Shown piece by piece: positions 49,984 to 58,084 of a DNA stretch of 64,000 bases. The stretch spans positions 30,731 to 94,730 of the forward strand of contig NZ_JBNNGK010000015.1 in assembly GCF_050268245.1 (NCBI RefSeq), read 5' to 3'. Made by a program: the position numbers and the translations under genes. Numbering within the stretch: position 1 is the stretch's first letter; each line of letters opens with the position of its first letter. The DNA is from JBNNGK01 sp050268245 (GTDB lineage: Bacteria; Pseudomonadota; Gammaproteobacteria; Enterobacterales; Enterobacteriaceae). The notes under the pieces are model-generated. The model worked only from the letters and a program-made list of their open reading frames with translations. It was not told the DNA's origin and made no database searches.

Positions 49984-52158
49984 ATGTCGACCCAGCGTCC
50001 TTCTTCATCTCAGGCTGTATACAGCCGGTTTTCCGTCAACGCCGCGACGATAGCCATCGCAGCGGCGTTAGGTTCCTTCTCTCTATCGACTGTTGCTGCG
50101 GAAGACACGCTTACCGTGGTTGGCAGCAGCAATGCACCACAGGAAAGTGCCTGGGGCCCCGTTGGCACGTATGCCGCCAAACACAGCGCCACCGGCACCA
50201 AAACCGATACGCCATTGGTGAAAACACCGCAGTCGGTTTCGGTGGTAACGCGTGAAGAGATGGAGATGCGTCAACCGGATACGGTGAAAAGCGCGTTGGC
50301 TTATACGCCGGGCGTGATGGTGGGCAACCGTGGCGCGTCAACAGCCTATGATGCGGTGAATATTCGCGGTTTTAGCTCGGTTGGCACCAACATGTATTTG
50401 GACGGGCTGAAGCTACAGGACGATAACTACTCCATTTATCAGATCGATCCCTACTTCCTGGAACGGGCTGAGGTATTGCGTGGCCCATCTTCAGTGCTGT
50501 ATGGCAAAAGCAACCCGGGTGGCGTGGTGGCGTTAGTCAGTAAACGCCCGACCACGGAAACACTGCGCGAAGTTCAGTTTAAAATGGGCACCGATAACCT
50601 GTTCCAAACCGGCTTCGATTTTGGCGGAGCACTGGATGATAACGGTATGTATAGCTACCGTCTGACCGGGTTGGCCCGTGATGAAGATCAGCAGCAGGTG
50701 GGTGAAAAAAGCAAACGCTATGCCATTGCGCCTTCATTCACTTGGCGTCCTGACGATCGTACGTCACTGACGTTGCTCAGTAACTTCCAAGACGATCCGA
50801 GTGTGGGCTTCTACGGCTGGTTGCCAAAAGAAGGCACCGTTGAGAACGGCATTAACGGCAAACTGCCGACCAGCTTCAACGACGGCGAACCGGGATATAA
50901 CAACATCTCACGCAAGCAACAGATGATCGGTTACGCCTTTGAACAGGAGCTCAGTGATGTCTGGAGCGTGCGGCAAAATCTGCGTTACTCCAAAATGGAC
51001 GTGGATTATCGCTCTATTTACGGTTTAGGCATTAGCGCGGCTAATCCTGCCGAGCTAATGCGTGGGGTGATGAACTCGAAAGAGCACCTGTCCAGCTTTG
51101 CCGTCGATACCCAGGCACAGGCGAAATTCGCCACCGGCGCGGTCGATCACACCCTGTTGATGGGCGTGGATTACATGCGCATGCGTAACGATGTTGTTTA
51201 TCAATATGGCAGCGCGTCCAATTTGAACGTGGTGGCGCCGGAATACGGCAACCAAAGTTATACCATTACCGGCCGCGCCAGCCAGGTAAACCGCCAAGAA
51301 CAAACCGGCCTTTATTTGCAGGATCAGGCCGAGTGGAATAACTGGGTATTAACCATGGGTGGTCGTTATGATTGGAGCGACACCAACAGCACTAATCGTT
51401 TGAACGGCGACTCCGTTTCCAAGCAGCAAGATAATCAGTTTACCGGCCGTGCGGGGCTAAACTACGTCTTTGATAGCGGCGTTGCGCCGTACATTAGCTA
51501 CAGCGAATCTTTTGAGCCAACTTCGGGTGCTGACGTTGGTGGTAATGTGTTCTCCGCCTCGAAAGGCCGTCAGTACGAAGCGGGTGTGAAGTATGCGCCA
51601 CAAAATCGGCCCATCACCGCCAGCATGGCGATCTATCAGTTGACCAAAAGTAATAACAAAGTGGCCGACATCGACCATCCAGGGTTCACTACACAAGGCG
51701 GCGAAATCCGTTCACGCGGCGTAGAACTGGAAGCCAAGGCTGCGCTGACGGCCAACGTTAATCTGCTGGGTTCATACACCTACACCGATGCCGAGTTCAG
51801 CAAAGACACGACGCTGCAAAATCATACGCCAGCGGCTATCCCTAAACATATGGCTTCGCTGTGGGCCGATTATACCTTCTATGAAACGGCGCTTAGTGGG
51901 CTGACCTTAGGATCGGGCGTACGCTATGTCGGCTCCAGCTACGGTGATGATGCAAATACCTTTAAGGCTAAAGATTACACGGTGTTTGATGCCGCAGTGA
52001 AATACGATCTGGCGCGTTTTAACCTGCCGGGCTCATCAATTGGCATCAATATCAACAACGTGTTTGATAAGGAATATGTTTCCAGCTGCTTTGCTACCTA
52101 TGGCTGCTACTGGGGCGCTGAACGTCAGGTGGTCGCTACCGCAACCTTCCGTTTCTAA
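49984..52158 (+). CDS. fhuA: TonB-dependent ferrichrome receptor FhuA
   Basis: Outer-membrane gate for ferric hydroxamate siderophores, and phage or colicin receptor in E. coli. From ATG 49984 the product has 724 residues with a Sec signal (cleavage near AAEDTLTVVG), which includes the TonB box DTLTVVG. The plug domain (TPQSVSVVTREEME, VNIRGFSSVG, RAEVLRGPSSVLYGKSNPGG) is followed by a barrel ending in VATATFRF. The C-terminal Cys pair (SSCFATYGCYWGAERQ) is that of FhuA. An open frame reaching to 49789 overlaps the mrcB terminator and is not the start. First gene of fhuACDB, under a Fur box. Confidence 0.95.
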   Translation: MSTQRPSSSQAVYSRFSVNAATIAIAAALGSFSLSTVAAEDTLTVVGSSNAPQESAWGPVGTYAAKHSATGTKTDTPLVKTPQSVSVVTREEMEMRQPDTVKSALAYTPGVMVGNRGASTAYDAVNIRGFSSVGTNMYLDGLKLQDDNYSIYQIDPYFLERAEVLRGPSSVLYGKSNPGGVVALVSKRPTTETLREVQFKMGTDNLFQTGFDFGGALDDNGMYSYRLTGLARDEDQQQVGEKSKRYAIAPSFTWRPDDRTSLTLLSNFQDDPSVGFYGWLPKEGTVENGINGKLPTSFNDGEPGYNNISRKQQMIGYAFEQELSDVWSVRQNLRYSKMDVDYRSIYGLGISAANPAELMRGVMNSKEHLSSFAVDTQAQAKFATGAVDHTLLMGVDYMRMRNDVVYQYGSASNLNVVAPEYGNQSYTITGRASQVNRQEQTGLYLQDQAEWNNWVLTMGGRYDWSDTNSTNRLNGDSVSKQQDNQFTGRAGLNYVFDSGVAPYISYSESFEPTSGADVGGNVFSASKGRQYEAGVKYAPQNRPITASMAIYQLTKSNNKVADIDHPGFTTQGGEIRSRGVELEAKAALTANVNLLGSYTYTDAEFSKDTTLQNHTPAAIPKHMASLWADYTFYETALSGLTLGSGVRYVGSSYGDDANTFKAKDYTVFDAAVKYDLARFNLPGSSIGININNVFDKEYVSSCFATYGCYWGAERQVVATATFRF

Positions 52159-52167
52159 CAGGAAAAG

Positions 52168-52193
52168 CGCAGGGTGGCTTAGGTCACCCTGCG
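52168..52193 (+). promoter_or_regulatory. Hairpin between fhuA and fhuC
   Basis: CGCAGGGTG and CACCCTGCG form a 9-bp perfect stem with an 8-nt loop, 9 bp past the fhuA stop. There is no T-run; it likely stabilises fhuA mRNA or dampens expression of fhuCDB relative to the receptor. Confidence 0.5.
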
Positions 52194-52209
52194 GCAAAAA
52201 TTAGGGCCT

Positions 52210-53007
52210 ATGCAGGATAAACAACATCACCAAGACGCAACGTTCGCGTTAGATAACGCGAGCTTTGCCGTGCCAGGGCGCGTATTGCTGCAACCGCTGT
52301 CGTTAAGTTTCCCACAGGGGAAAGTGAGTGGCCTGATCGGCCACAATGGCTCCGGTAAATCTACCCTGCTGAAAATCCTCGGCCGCCATCATCAACCAAG
52401 TAACGGGCAGGCTCTGCTCAACCAAAAGCCGCTGACGCAGTGGGATAGCAAAGCGTTCGCGCGCGAAGTCGCTTATTTACCGCAACAACTGCCCGCGGCC
52501 GAAGGCATGACGGTACGTGAGTTAGTGGCGATAGGGCGTTACCCTTGGCACGGTGCGCTGGGGCGATTTTCTGTTGCCGATCGTCAACTCGTTGAAGATG
52601 CCATCGCGTTGGTAGGGCTAAAGCCTTTCGCTGCCCGACTGGTGGACAGCCTGTCAGGTGGCGAGCGTCAACGTGCCTGGCTGGCAATGATGGTAGCGCA
52701 GGACAGCCGTTGTCTGTTGTTGGATGAGCCAACCTCTGCGTTGGATATTGCACATCAGGTCGAGGTGCTGGCGCTGATCCAGCGTCTCAGCCAGCAACGT
52801 GGACTGACGGTGATTGCGGTATTGCATGACATCAACATGGCGGCGCGTTATTGCGATCATTTGGTGGCGTTACGCCAGGGGGAAGTGATCGCCCAAGGCA
52901 CGCCGCTAGAGTTGATGCAAGGCCCGGTTCTTGAACAGATTTATGGCATACCGATGGGCATTTTGCCGCATCCAAGCGGCGGTGCGCCGGTGAGCTTTGT
53001 ATACTAA
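52210..53007 (+). CDS. fhuC: Ferric hydroxamate ABC transporter ATPase FhuC
   Basis: Cytoplasmic ATPase of the ferrichrome importer. The 265 residues show Walker A GHNGSGKST, Q-loop AYLPQQLPAAEGMTVRELV, signature LSGGERQRAWLAM, Walker B LLLDEPTSALD and the H-loop VLHDINMAARY, all in the FhuC/FecE pattern. TAGGG precedes the ATG. Its stop shares one base with the fhuD start (TAATG), so the genes are coupled. Confidence 0.96.
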   Translation: MQDKQHHQDATFALDNASFAVPGRVLLQPLSLSFPQGKVSGLIGHNGSGKSTLLKILGRHHQPSNGQALLNQKPLTQWDSKAFAREVAYLPQQLPAAEGMTVRELVAIGRYPWHGALGRFSVADRQLVEDAIALVGLKPFAARLVDSLSGGERQRAWLAMMVAQDSRCLLLDEPTSALDIAHQVEVLALIQRLSQQRGLTVIAVLHDINMAARYCDHLVALRQGEVIAQGTPLELMQGPVLEQIYGIPMGILPHPSGGAPVSFVY

Positions 53008-53903
53008 TGACGCATTTCTCTCACGATCCTGTTCGCCGCCGTCTGTTGGCCGCGTTAGCGGTGGCGCCGCTATGGTATGCAATGCCGGGGCGGGCGCAAG
53101 CCGCGATCGATTTAACCCGTATCGTTGCGCTGGAGTGGCTGCCCACGGAGTTGCTGATGGCGCTTGGCGTAACGCCGCTGGCCGTAGCGGATATTCACAA
53201 CTATAACCAATGGGTCAACCAACCGACGTTACCGCCCTCTGTGATTGATGTGGGGCAGCGTACTGAACCGAATCTGGAACTGTTGCAACAGTTGCAGCCT
53301 TCATTGGTTCTGTTGTCACAAGGCTATGGTCCTTCCCCCCAGCAACTCGCGCCGATTGCACCGACGATGGCATTCAGCTTCAACGATGGCAGCGGTAAAC
53401 CGTTGACGGTGGCGAAACAATCGCTACGACAATTAGCGCAAAGGCTGGGGCTGCAAAGCCGTGCGGAACAACACTTGTTGCAGTTCGATACCGTGCTCAA
53501 CAATATGCGTCATCGCTTGCAGAGCTATACCAGCCAGCCGTTGTTGCTGTTTTCATTGATTGATAATCGCCATGCGTTGGTGATTGGGCAGCAAAGCCTG
53601 TTTCAGGAAGTCATGGACCAACTTGGTATCGCTAATGCCTGGCAAGGGGAAACCAACTTTTGGGGTTCCGCGGTGGTCGGTATTGAACGTCTCAGTACGG
53701 TAAAGAATGCGCGGGCGATTTATTTCGATCACGGTAATCAAGCCATGATGAATCAAGTGAGCGCCACGCCGCTGTGGCAGGCATTGCCGTTTGTTCGGCA
53801 AGGGCAACTGCGGCAGGTGCCTGCGGTGTGGATTTACGGGGCGACGCTGTCGGCGATGCGTTTTTGCCACCTTTTGGCACAGGCGCAGGAGAGACCGCAA
53901 TGA
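53007..53903 (+). CDS. fhuD: Ferric hydroxamate periplasmic binding protein FhuD
   Basis: Class III (helical-backbone) substrate-binding protein that carries ferrichrome-type siderophores to FhuB. The 298-residue product has an N-terminal signal with RRR followed by a hydrophobic stretch (RRRLLAALAVAPLWYA, cleavage near AQA), compatible with Tat or Sec. It continues IVALEWLPTELLMALGV, DVGQRTEPNLELLQQL, SLFQEVMDQLGIANAWQGETNFWGS and ATPLWQALPFVR, closely as in E. coli FhuD. It overlaps fhuB by four bases (ATGA). Confidence 0.95.
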   Translation: MTHFSHDPVRRRLLAALAVAPLWYAMPGRAQAAIDLTRIVALEWLPTELLMALGVTPLAVADIHNYNQWVNQPTLPPSVIDVGQRTEPNLELLQQLQPSLVLLSQGYGPSPQQLAPIAPTMAFSFNDGSGKPLTVAKQSLRQLAQRLGLQSRAEQHLLQFDTVLNNMRHRLQSYTSQPLLLFSLIDNRHALVIGQQSLFQEVMDQLGIANAWQGETNFWGSAVVGIERLSTVKNARAIYFDHGNQAMMNQVSATPLWQALPFVRQGQLRQVPAVWIYGATLSAMRFCHLLAQAQERPQ

Positions 53904-55885
53904 GCCCCCGATTCCGCGTGATGCCGATTTTGTTGATGTTGCTGTTTGCCAGCGCTACGGGTCTGACAATCTATAATCTGTTGCAGCAATTGCCGTGGGC
54001 GCTGTGGCCGCAGGCGTTCAGCGCGCCGGATATTGATGACGTGCAGCAAATGGTCTTTCACTACAGTCTGTTACCGCGCTTTAGCGTGTCGTTGCTGGCG
54101 GGGGCGGGATTAGGCTTGGTCGGCGTGTTGTTCCAGCAGGTTCTGCGTAATCCGCTGGCGGAACCGGCCACGTTGGGTGTCTCCGCTGGTGCGCAGCTAG
54201 GGCTGACTATTGCTACGTTGTGGATGCTGCCGGGCGGCGAACTCACCCAGCAATTAGCCGCGATGGCCGGGGCGATAGTGGTCGGCGGGTTAGTTTTTGG
54301 CGTGGCCTGGGGCAAGCGGATGTCGCCGGTGACGTTGATTCTGGCCGGGTTAGTGCTGGGTTTGTACTGTAGTGCGGTGAGCAGCCTATTGGCGCTATTC
54401 AACTACGAGCAATTACAGGGCTTATTCTTGTGGAATACCGGCTCACTTAACCAACAAGATTGGCGCACGGTGCAATTTATCCTGCCGCGTTTGTTGATCG
54501 CCGGTTTGTTGGCCGCCTTGCTGATTCGGCCATTGACACTACTGGGGCTGGATGACGGCGTAGCGCGTAATTTGGGATTGGGGCTGTCGCTGTCGCGTTT
54601 TGGCGCGTTGGCGTTAGCGATTACCTTTAGCGCCATGCTGGTTAATGCGGTTGGGGTGGTCGGTTTTATCGGCCTGTTTGCGCCGCTGATGGCGAAAATG
54701 CTCGGTGCACGTCGCTTGGCTCACCGTATGTTACTGGCACCGCTGGTCGGCGCTTTACTGCTGTGGTTGACCGATCAGGTAATGATTTGGTTGACGCAGG
54801 TCTGGCGTGAGATCCCGACGGGGGCGGCGACCGCATTAATTGGTGCGCCGTTGCTGCTGTGGCTGTTGCCGCGCCTGCGCAGCGCTGCTGTACCTCCGCC
54901 GATGAACTTGGGCGATCGGGTTCCGGCAGAGCGCCGTCATTTACTGCGCTGGCTATTGCTAGGAAGCGTGCTGCTGTTGGCTGGGATCGCGTTTGCCTTG
55001 ACGTTCGGGCAAAGCGCCACGGGTTGGCATTGGAGCCACGGCGCGGAATTTGAGGCTTTGCTACCGTGGCGTTGGCCGCGCGTGATGTCCGCCTTGGCGG
55101 CGGGGATGATGCTGGCAGTAGCCGGAACGTTGATTCAAAAACTGACCGGTAATCCGATGGCCAGCCCCGAAGTATTGGGTATCAGTTCAGGGGCGGCGTT
55201 TGGCGTGGTGATCATGCTGTTTATCGTGCCGGGCGATGCCTTTGTTTGGCTCCTGCCTGCCGGGAGTTTGGGGGCGGCGGCGACGTTACTGATTATCATG
55301 AGCGCTGCCGGTCGCGGCGGTTTCTCAACGGAACGCATGCTGTTGGCGGGTATCGCGCTTAGTACCGCATTTTCCACCACAATTTATCTGTTGCTGGCCA
55401 GCGGCGATCCGCGGATGGGAGGGTTGCTGACCTGGATTTCCGGGTCGACCTATGCGGTGACGTCACCCCAGGCGGTGCGCACCGCAGCTATTGCTGCGGT
55501 ATTGGTGTTGTTGGCGCCGCTGTGCCGTCGGTGGTTGATGATTCTTCCGCTGGGCAGTGCCACAGCACGCTCGGTGGGCATTGCGTTAACACCGGTCAGG
55601 CTGACGATTCTGTTGTTAGCGGCTACGCTGACGGCAATGGCGACTCTCACGGTCGGCCCGTTAAGTTTTATCGGCCTGATGGCACCGCATATGGCACGCA
55701 TGATGGGTTTTCGTCGTGCTTTGCCGCAGATGCTGATCGCGGCGATGCTGGGTGGCCTGTTGATGATGTTTGCTGATTGGTGCGGCCGCATGGTGATGTT
55801 CCCGTATCAAATCCCTGCCGGGCTGTTGGCGACGTTTATTGGCGCACCGTATTTCGTCTATTTGTTACGCAAACAGACAGCATAG
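53900..55885 (+). CDS. fhuB: Ferric hydroxamate ABC transporter permease FhuB (double-length)
   Basis: Inner-membrane channel of the importer. The 661-residue protein is a fusion of two FecCD/BtuC-type halves, about 1-330 and 340-661. Each half has RxP-L-like LPRFSVSLLAGAGLGLVGVLFQ or WPRVMSALAAGMMLAVAGTLIQ, NPLAEPATLGVSAGA or NPMASPEVLGISSGA, and GFIGLFAPLMAKML or SFIGLMAPHMARMM. This duplication is characteristic of FhuB. The ATG at 53900 overlaps the fhuD stop; the longer frame upstream lies inside fhuD. It is the last gene of the operon and is followed by a strong two-way terminator. Confidence 0.96.
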   Translation: MSPRFRVMPILLMLLFASATGLTIYNLLQQLPWALWPQAFSAPDIDDVQQMVFHYSLLPRFSVSLLAGAGLGLVGVLFQQVLRNPLAEPATLGVSAGAQLGLTIATLWMLPGGELTQQLAAMAGAIVVGGLVFGVAWGKRMSPVTLILAGLVLGLYCSAVSSLLALFNYEQLQGLFLWNTGSLNQQDWRTVQFILPRLLIAGLLAALLIRPLTLLGLDDGVARNLGLGLSLSRFGALALAITFSAMLVNAVGVVGFIGLFAPLMAKMLGARRLAHRMLLAPLVGALLLWLTDQVMIWLTQVWREIPTGAATALIGAPLLLWLLPRLRSAAVPPPMNLGDRVPAERRHLLRWLLLGSVLLLAGIAFALTFGQSATGWHWSHGAEFEALLPWRWPRVMSALAAGMMLAVAGTLIQKLTGNPMASPEVLGISSGAAFGVVIMLFIVPGDAFVWLLPAGSLGAAATLLIIMSAAGRGGFSTERMLLAGIALSTAFSTTIYLLLASGDPRMGGLLTWISGSTYAVTSPQAVRTAAIAAVLVLLAPLCRRWLMILPLGSATARSVGIALTPVRLTILLLAATLTAMATLTVGPLSFIGLMAPHMARMMGFRRALPQMLIAAMLGGLLMMFADWCGRMVMFPYQIPAGLLATFIGAPYFVYLLRKQTA

Positions 55886-55932
55886 GGCGTAGTTGCTGGT
55901 GGCAGACACGTTTACTCTGTTGCTAGCATGAA

Positions 55933-55959
55933 AAAGGCGAGCCATTGGCTCGCCTTTTG
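55933..55959. terminator. Bidirectional terminator between fhuB and metK
   Basis: AAAAGGCGAGCC-ATT-GGCTCGCCTTTT, a 12-bp perfect stem with A and T at the ends, so that either strand has a T-run after the stem. It ends fhuACDB on plus and metK on minus. Confidence 0.9.
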
Positions 55960-55980
55960 CTTATTGCGACAGATACGGAT

Positions 55981-57135
55981 TTATTTCAGACCAGCGGCCT
56001 CACGCAGCAGCGCAGCCTTGTCGGTCGCTTCCCATGGGAAGTGTTCGCGACCAAAGTGGCCATAAGCGGCCGTTTCGCGATAGATCGGTTGCAGCAAATC
56101 CATCATTTGAATCAGGCCGTAAGGGCGCAGATCGAAGAACTCACGTACCAGCAGCGTCAGTTGTTCGGTTGGCACTTTCTCTGTACCGAACGTTTCCACC
56201 ATGATGGAGGTCGGTTCTGCCACGCCAATCGCATAGGATACCTGAATTTCGCAACGGTCAGCTAAGCCCGCAGCAACGATGTTTTTCGCCACGTAACGTG
56301 CGGCATAAGCGGCTGAACGGTCAACCTTAGACGGATCTTTACCCGAGAAAGCCCCGCCGCCGTGACGCGCCATGCCGCCGTAAGTATCAACGATGATTTT
56401 ACGCCCTGTCAGGCCGCAATCGCCCATTGGGCCGCCGATAACAAAACGACCGGTTGGGTTGATGTGATATTTGGTTGCGGCGCTCAGCCACTCCGCAGGC
56501 AGAACCGGTTTGATGATTTCTTCCATCACCGCTTCTTGCAACTCTTTCAGGCCGATCTCTTCGGCGTGTTGAGTCGACAGCACCACGGCGTCAATACCCA
56601 CGATTTTACCGTCGTCATACTGGAATGTGACCTGGCTTTTGGCATCCGGGCGCAGCCAAGAAAGCGTACCATTTTTACGCACTTCAGACTGACGTTGTAC
56701 CAGACGGTGTGCATAGGTGACGGGGGCAGGCATCAGCACGTCGGTTTCGTTGGTGGCATAACCAAACATCAGCCCCTGATCGCCCGCGCCTTGTTCCAGC
56801 GGATCGGTACGATCGACGCCTTGGTTGATGTCAGGAGATTGCTTGCCAATTGCGCTTAGGACGGCGCAGGAATTAGCGTCAAAGCCCATGTCTGAATGAA
56901 CATAGCCGATTTCACGCACGGTTTTACGGGTGATCTCTTCGATATCAACCCAAGCACTGGTGGTAATTTCACCGCCGACCAGCACCATACCGGTTTTAAC
57001 GTAGGTTTCGCAGGCTACACGTGCTTTAGGATCTTGCTCCAAAATAGCATCAAGAACCGCATCAGAGATCTGGTCGGCAATTTTATCAGGATGTCCTTCA
57101 GAAACGGACTCGGACGTGAAAAGGTGTTTAGCCAT
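55981..57135 (-). CDS. metK: S-adenosylmethionine synthase
   Basis: Makes S-adenosylmethionine from methionine and ATP. The 384-residue product equals the E. coli length. It has FTSESVSEGHPDKIADQISDAVLD, GGEITTSAWVD, the ATP/methionine-binding GAGDQGLMFGYA, and the P-loop-like GGAFSGKDPSKVDRSAAYAARYVAK. Three tandem MetJ boxes lie about 210 bp upstream, so repression by MetJ with S-adenosylmethionine is expected. Divergent from speA, as in E. coli. Confidence 0.98.
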   Translation of the reverse strand: MAKHLFTSESVSEGHPDKIADQISDAVLDAILEQDPKARVACETYVKTGMVLVGGEITTSAWVDIEEITRKTVREIGYVHSDMGFDANSCAVLSAIGKQSPDINQGVDRTDPLEQGAGDQGLMFGYATNETDVLMPAPVTYAHRLVQRQSEVRKNGTLSWLRPDAKSQVTFQYDDGKIVGIDAVVLSTQHAEEIGLKELQEAVMEEIIKPVLPAEWLSAATKYHINPTGRFVIGGPMGDCGLTGRKIIVDTYGGMARHGGGAFSGKDPSKVDRSAAYAARYVAKNIVAAGLADRCEIQVSYAIGVAEPTSIMVETFGTEKVPTEQLTLLVREFFDLRPYGLIQMMDLLQPIYRETAAYGHFGREHFPWEATDKAALLREAAGLK

Positions 57136-58084
57136 TGTTTTCTTTACCTTGCATAAGACGGGTGGTAATTACTGCACAGCGCTGGAGATCCGGGCATCAA
57201 AGCGAAGGGTCTTCCGCTGATGGCGCGAGATGCATCCTGCAACGCCCCTCAGGCAAAGCCGTTAAGCAGTCTTTGGGTTAACCATTATCCCGATTTTTCA
57301 CGCCTGTAGCGTACTGGCTATAACGTGAAACTTATTGGGGATATAGATGGATTAACATCTGGACGTCTATTTTAGGTGATGCTTTAGCCGGATTGCCAGT
57401 ATTTTTTTGCCTGACCGCTCTTTTACGCCATTTCGTCTGCACCATTTTCATCGCTTGAAAGGGATTTCGGCGAATTTTCATTTTGCATTTTGCCCGGGTT
57501 ATCGGTATAAACAGCGCGCGCGGTCATTTGATGTGCAGACCTGGCAGGGCGTTGTCCGTTTCTCTGAATGCTTGGCTTGCACGTCTGACCAACCGTAGGC
57601 GTCTGTTAGGGCGCTGCCGCTTCATCGAACGGTCACGTTCGTACACTATATATTGAGGCTTGGTCGTTTATCGCGAACGACGAGCGTGGAGGTGGTTGGA
57701 TTAATGATCCGTTGTCTACCGGTTGTTGGTTCTCAACAGCAGCGCCGTTCTGGTGCAAATTCTTCTGCTATTTCCCGTCTTGTCTCTACATCTTTTTCCA
57801 GGTGCAGTAAACACGTAGGTGCTACTCAGGACTCTCGAGCCGGTTAACGGCTATTTGCAGAGTTGAACAGGGGTAGCCCGCAGCCTTCCTGTGGGAAGTT
57901 TCTTGGCCCGATTCACGAGGTTTGAACAGGGTGTCGTACAATCAATCTATTGGACTCAGACCGATCGCCAGCCGCGACCGGCAGGTTAATTCACTGTCGC
58001 AGAGGTGGTTTGCTGGGTTGTTCTCGCGGGATGTAGCTGCGATAGTGGCTGACGATAGCGTCAGTAGGGGAAGTGGGACGAGTT
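57136..58084. other. Long metK-speA intergenic region
   Basis: 949 bp without a credible protein gene. Open frames at 57407-57598 and 57653-57847 have no family resemblance. E. coli carries small genes (yqgB, yqgC) here; I do not see them. The left third holds the metK promoter and MetJ boxes. The remainder would be a long speA leader with small hairpins, among them CGAACG-GTCA-CGTTCG (57626-57641), TGTTG-GTTCT-CAACA near 57724, and CTGACG-ATAG-CGTCAG (58049-58064) just before the speA start. Confidence 0.5.
57345..57368 (-). promoter_or_regulatory. Three tandem MetJ boxes upstream of metK
   Basis: Adjacent 8-mers AGATGGAT, TAACATCT and GGACGTCT resemble the met box AGACGTCT at 5, 5 and 7 of 8 positions. 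Tandem met boxes are bound cooperatively by MetJ. They lie 210-233 bp before the metK start. Confidence 0.7.

Noticed and set aside
57407..57847. Two short open frames upstream of speA, considered as yqgB/yqgC counterparts
   Set aside because: Neither has a recognisable product, a convincing ribosome site, or resemblance to what I remember of YqgB.
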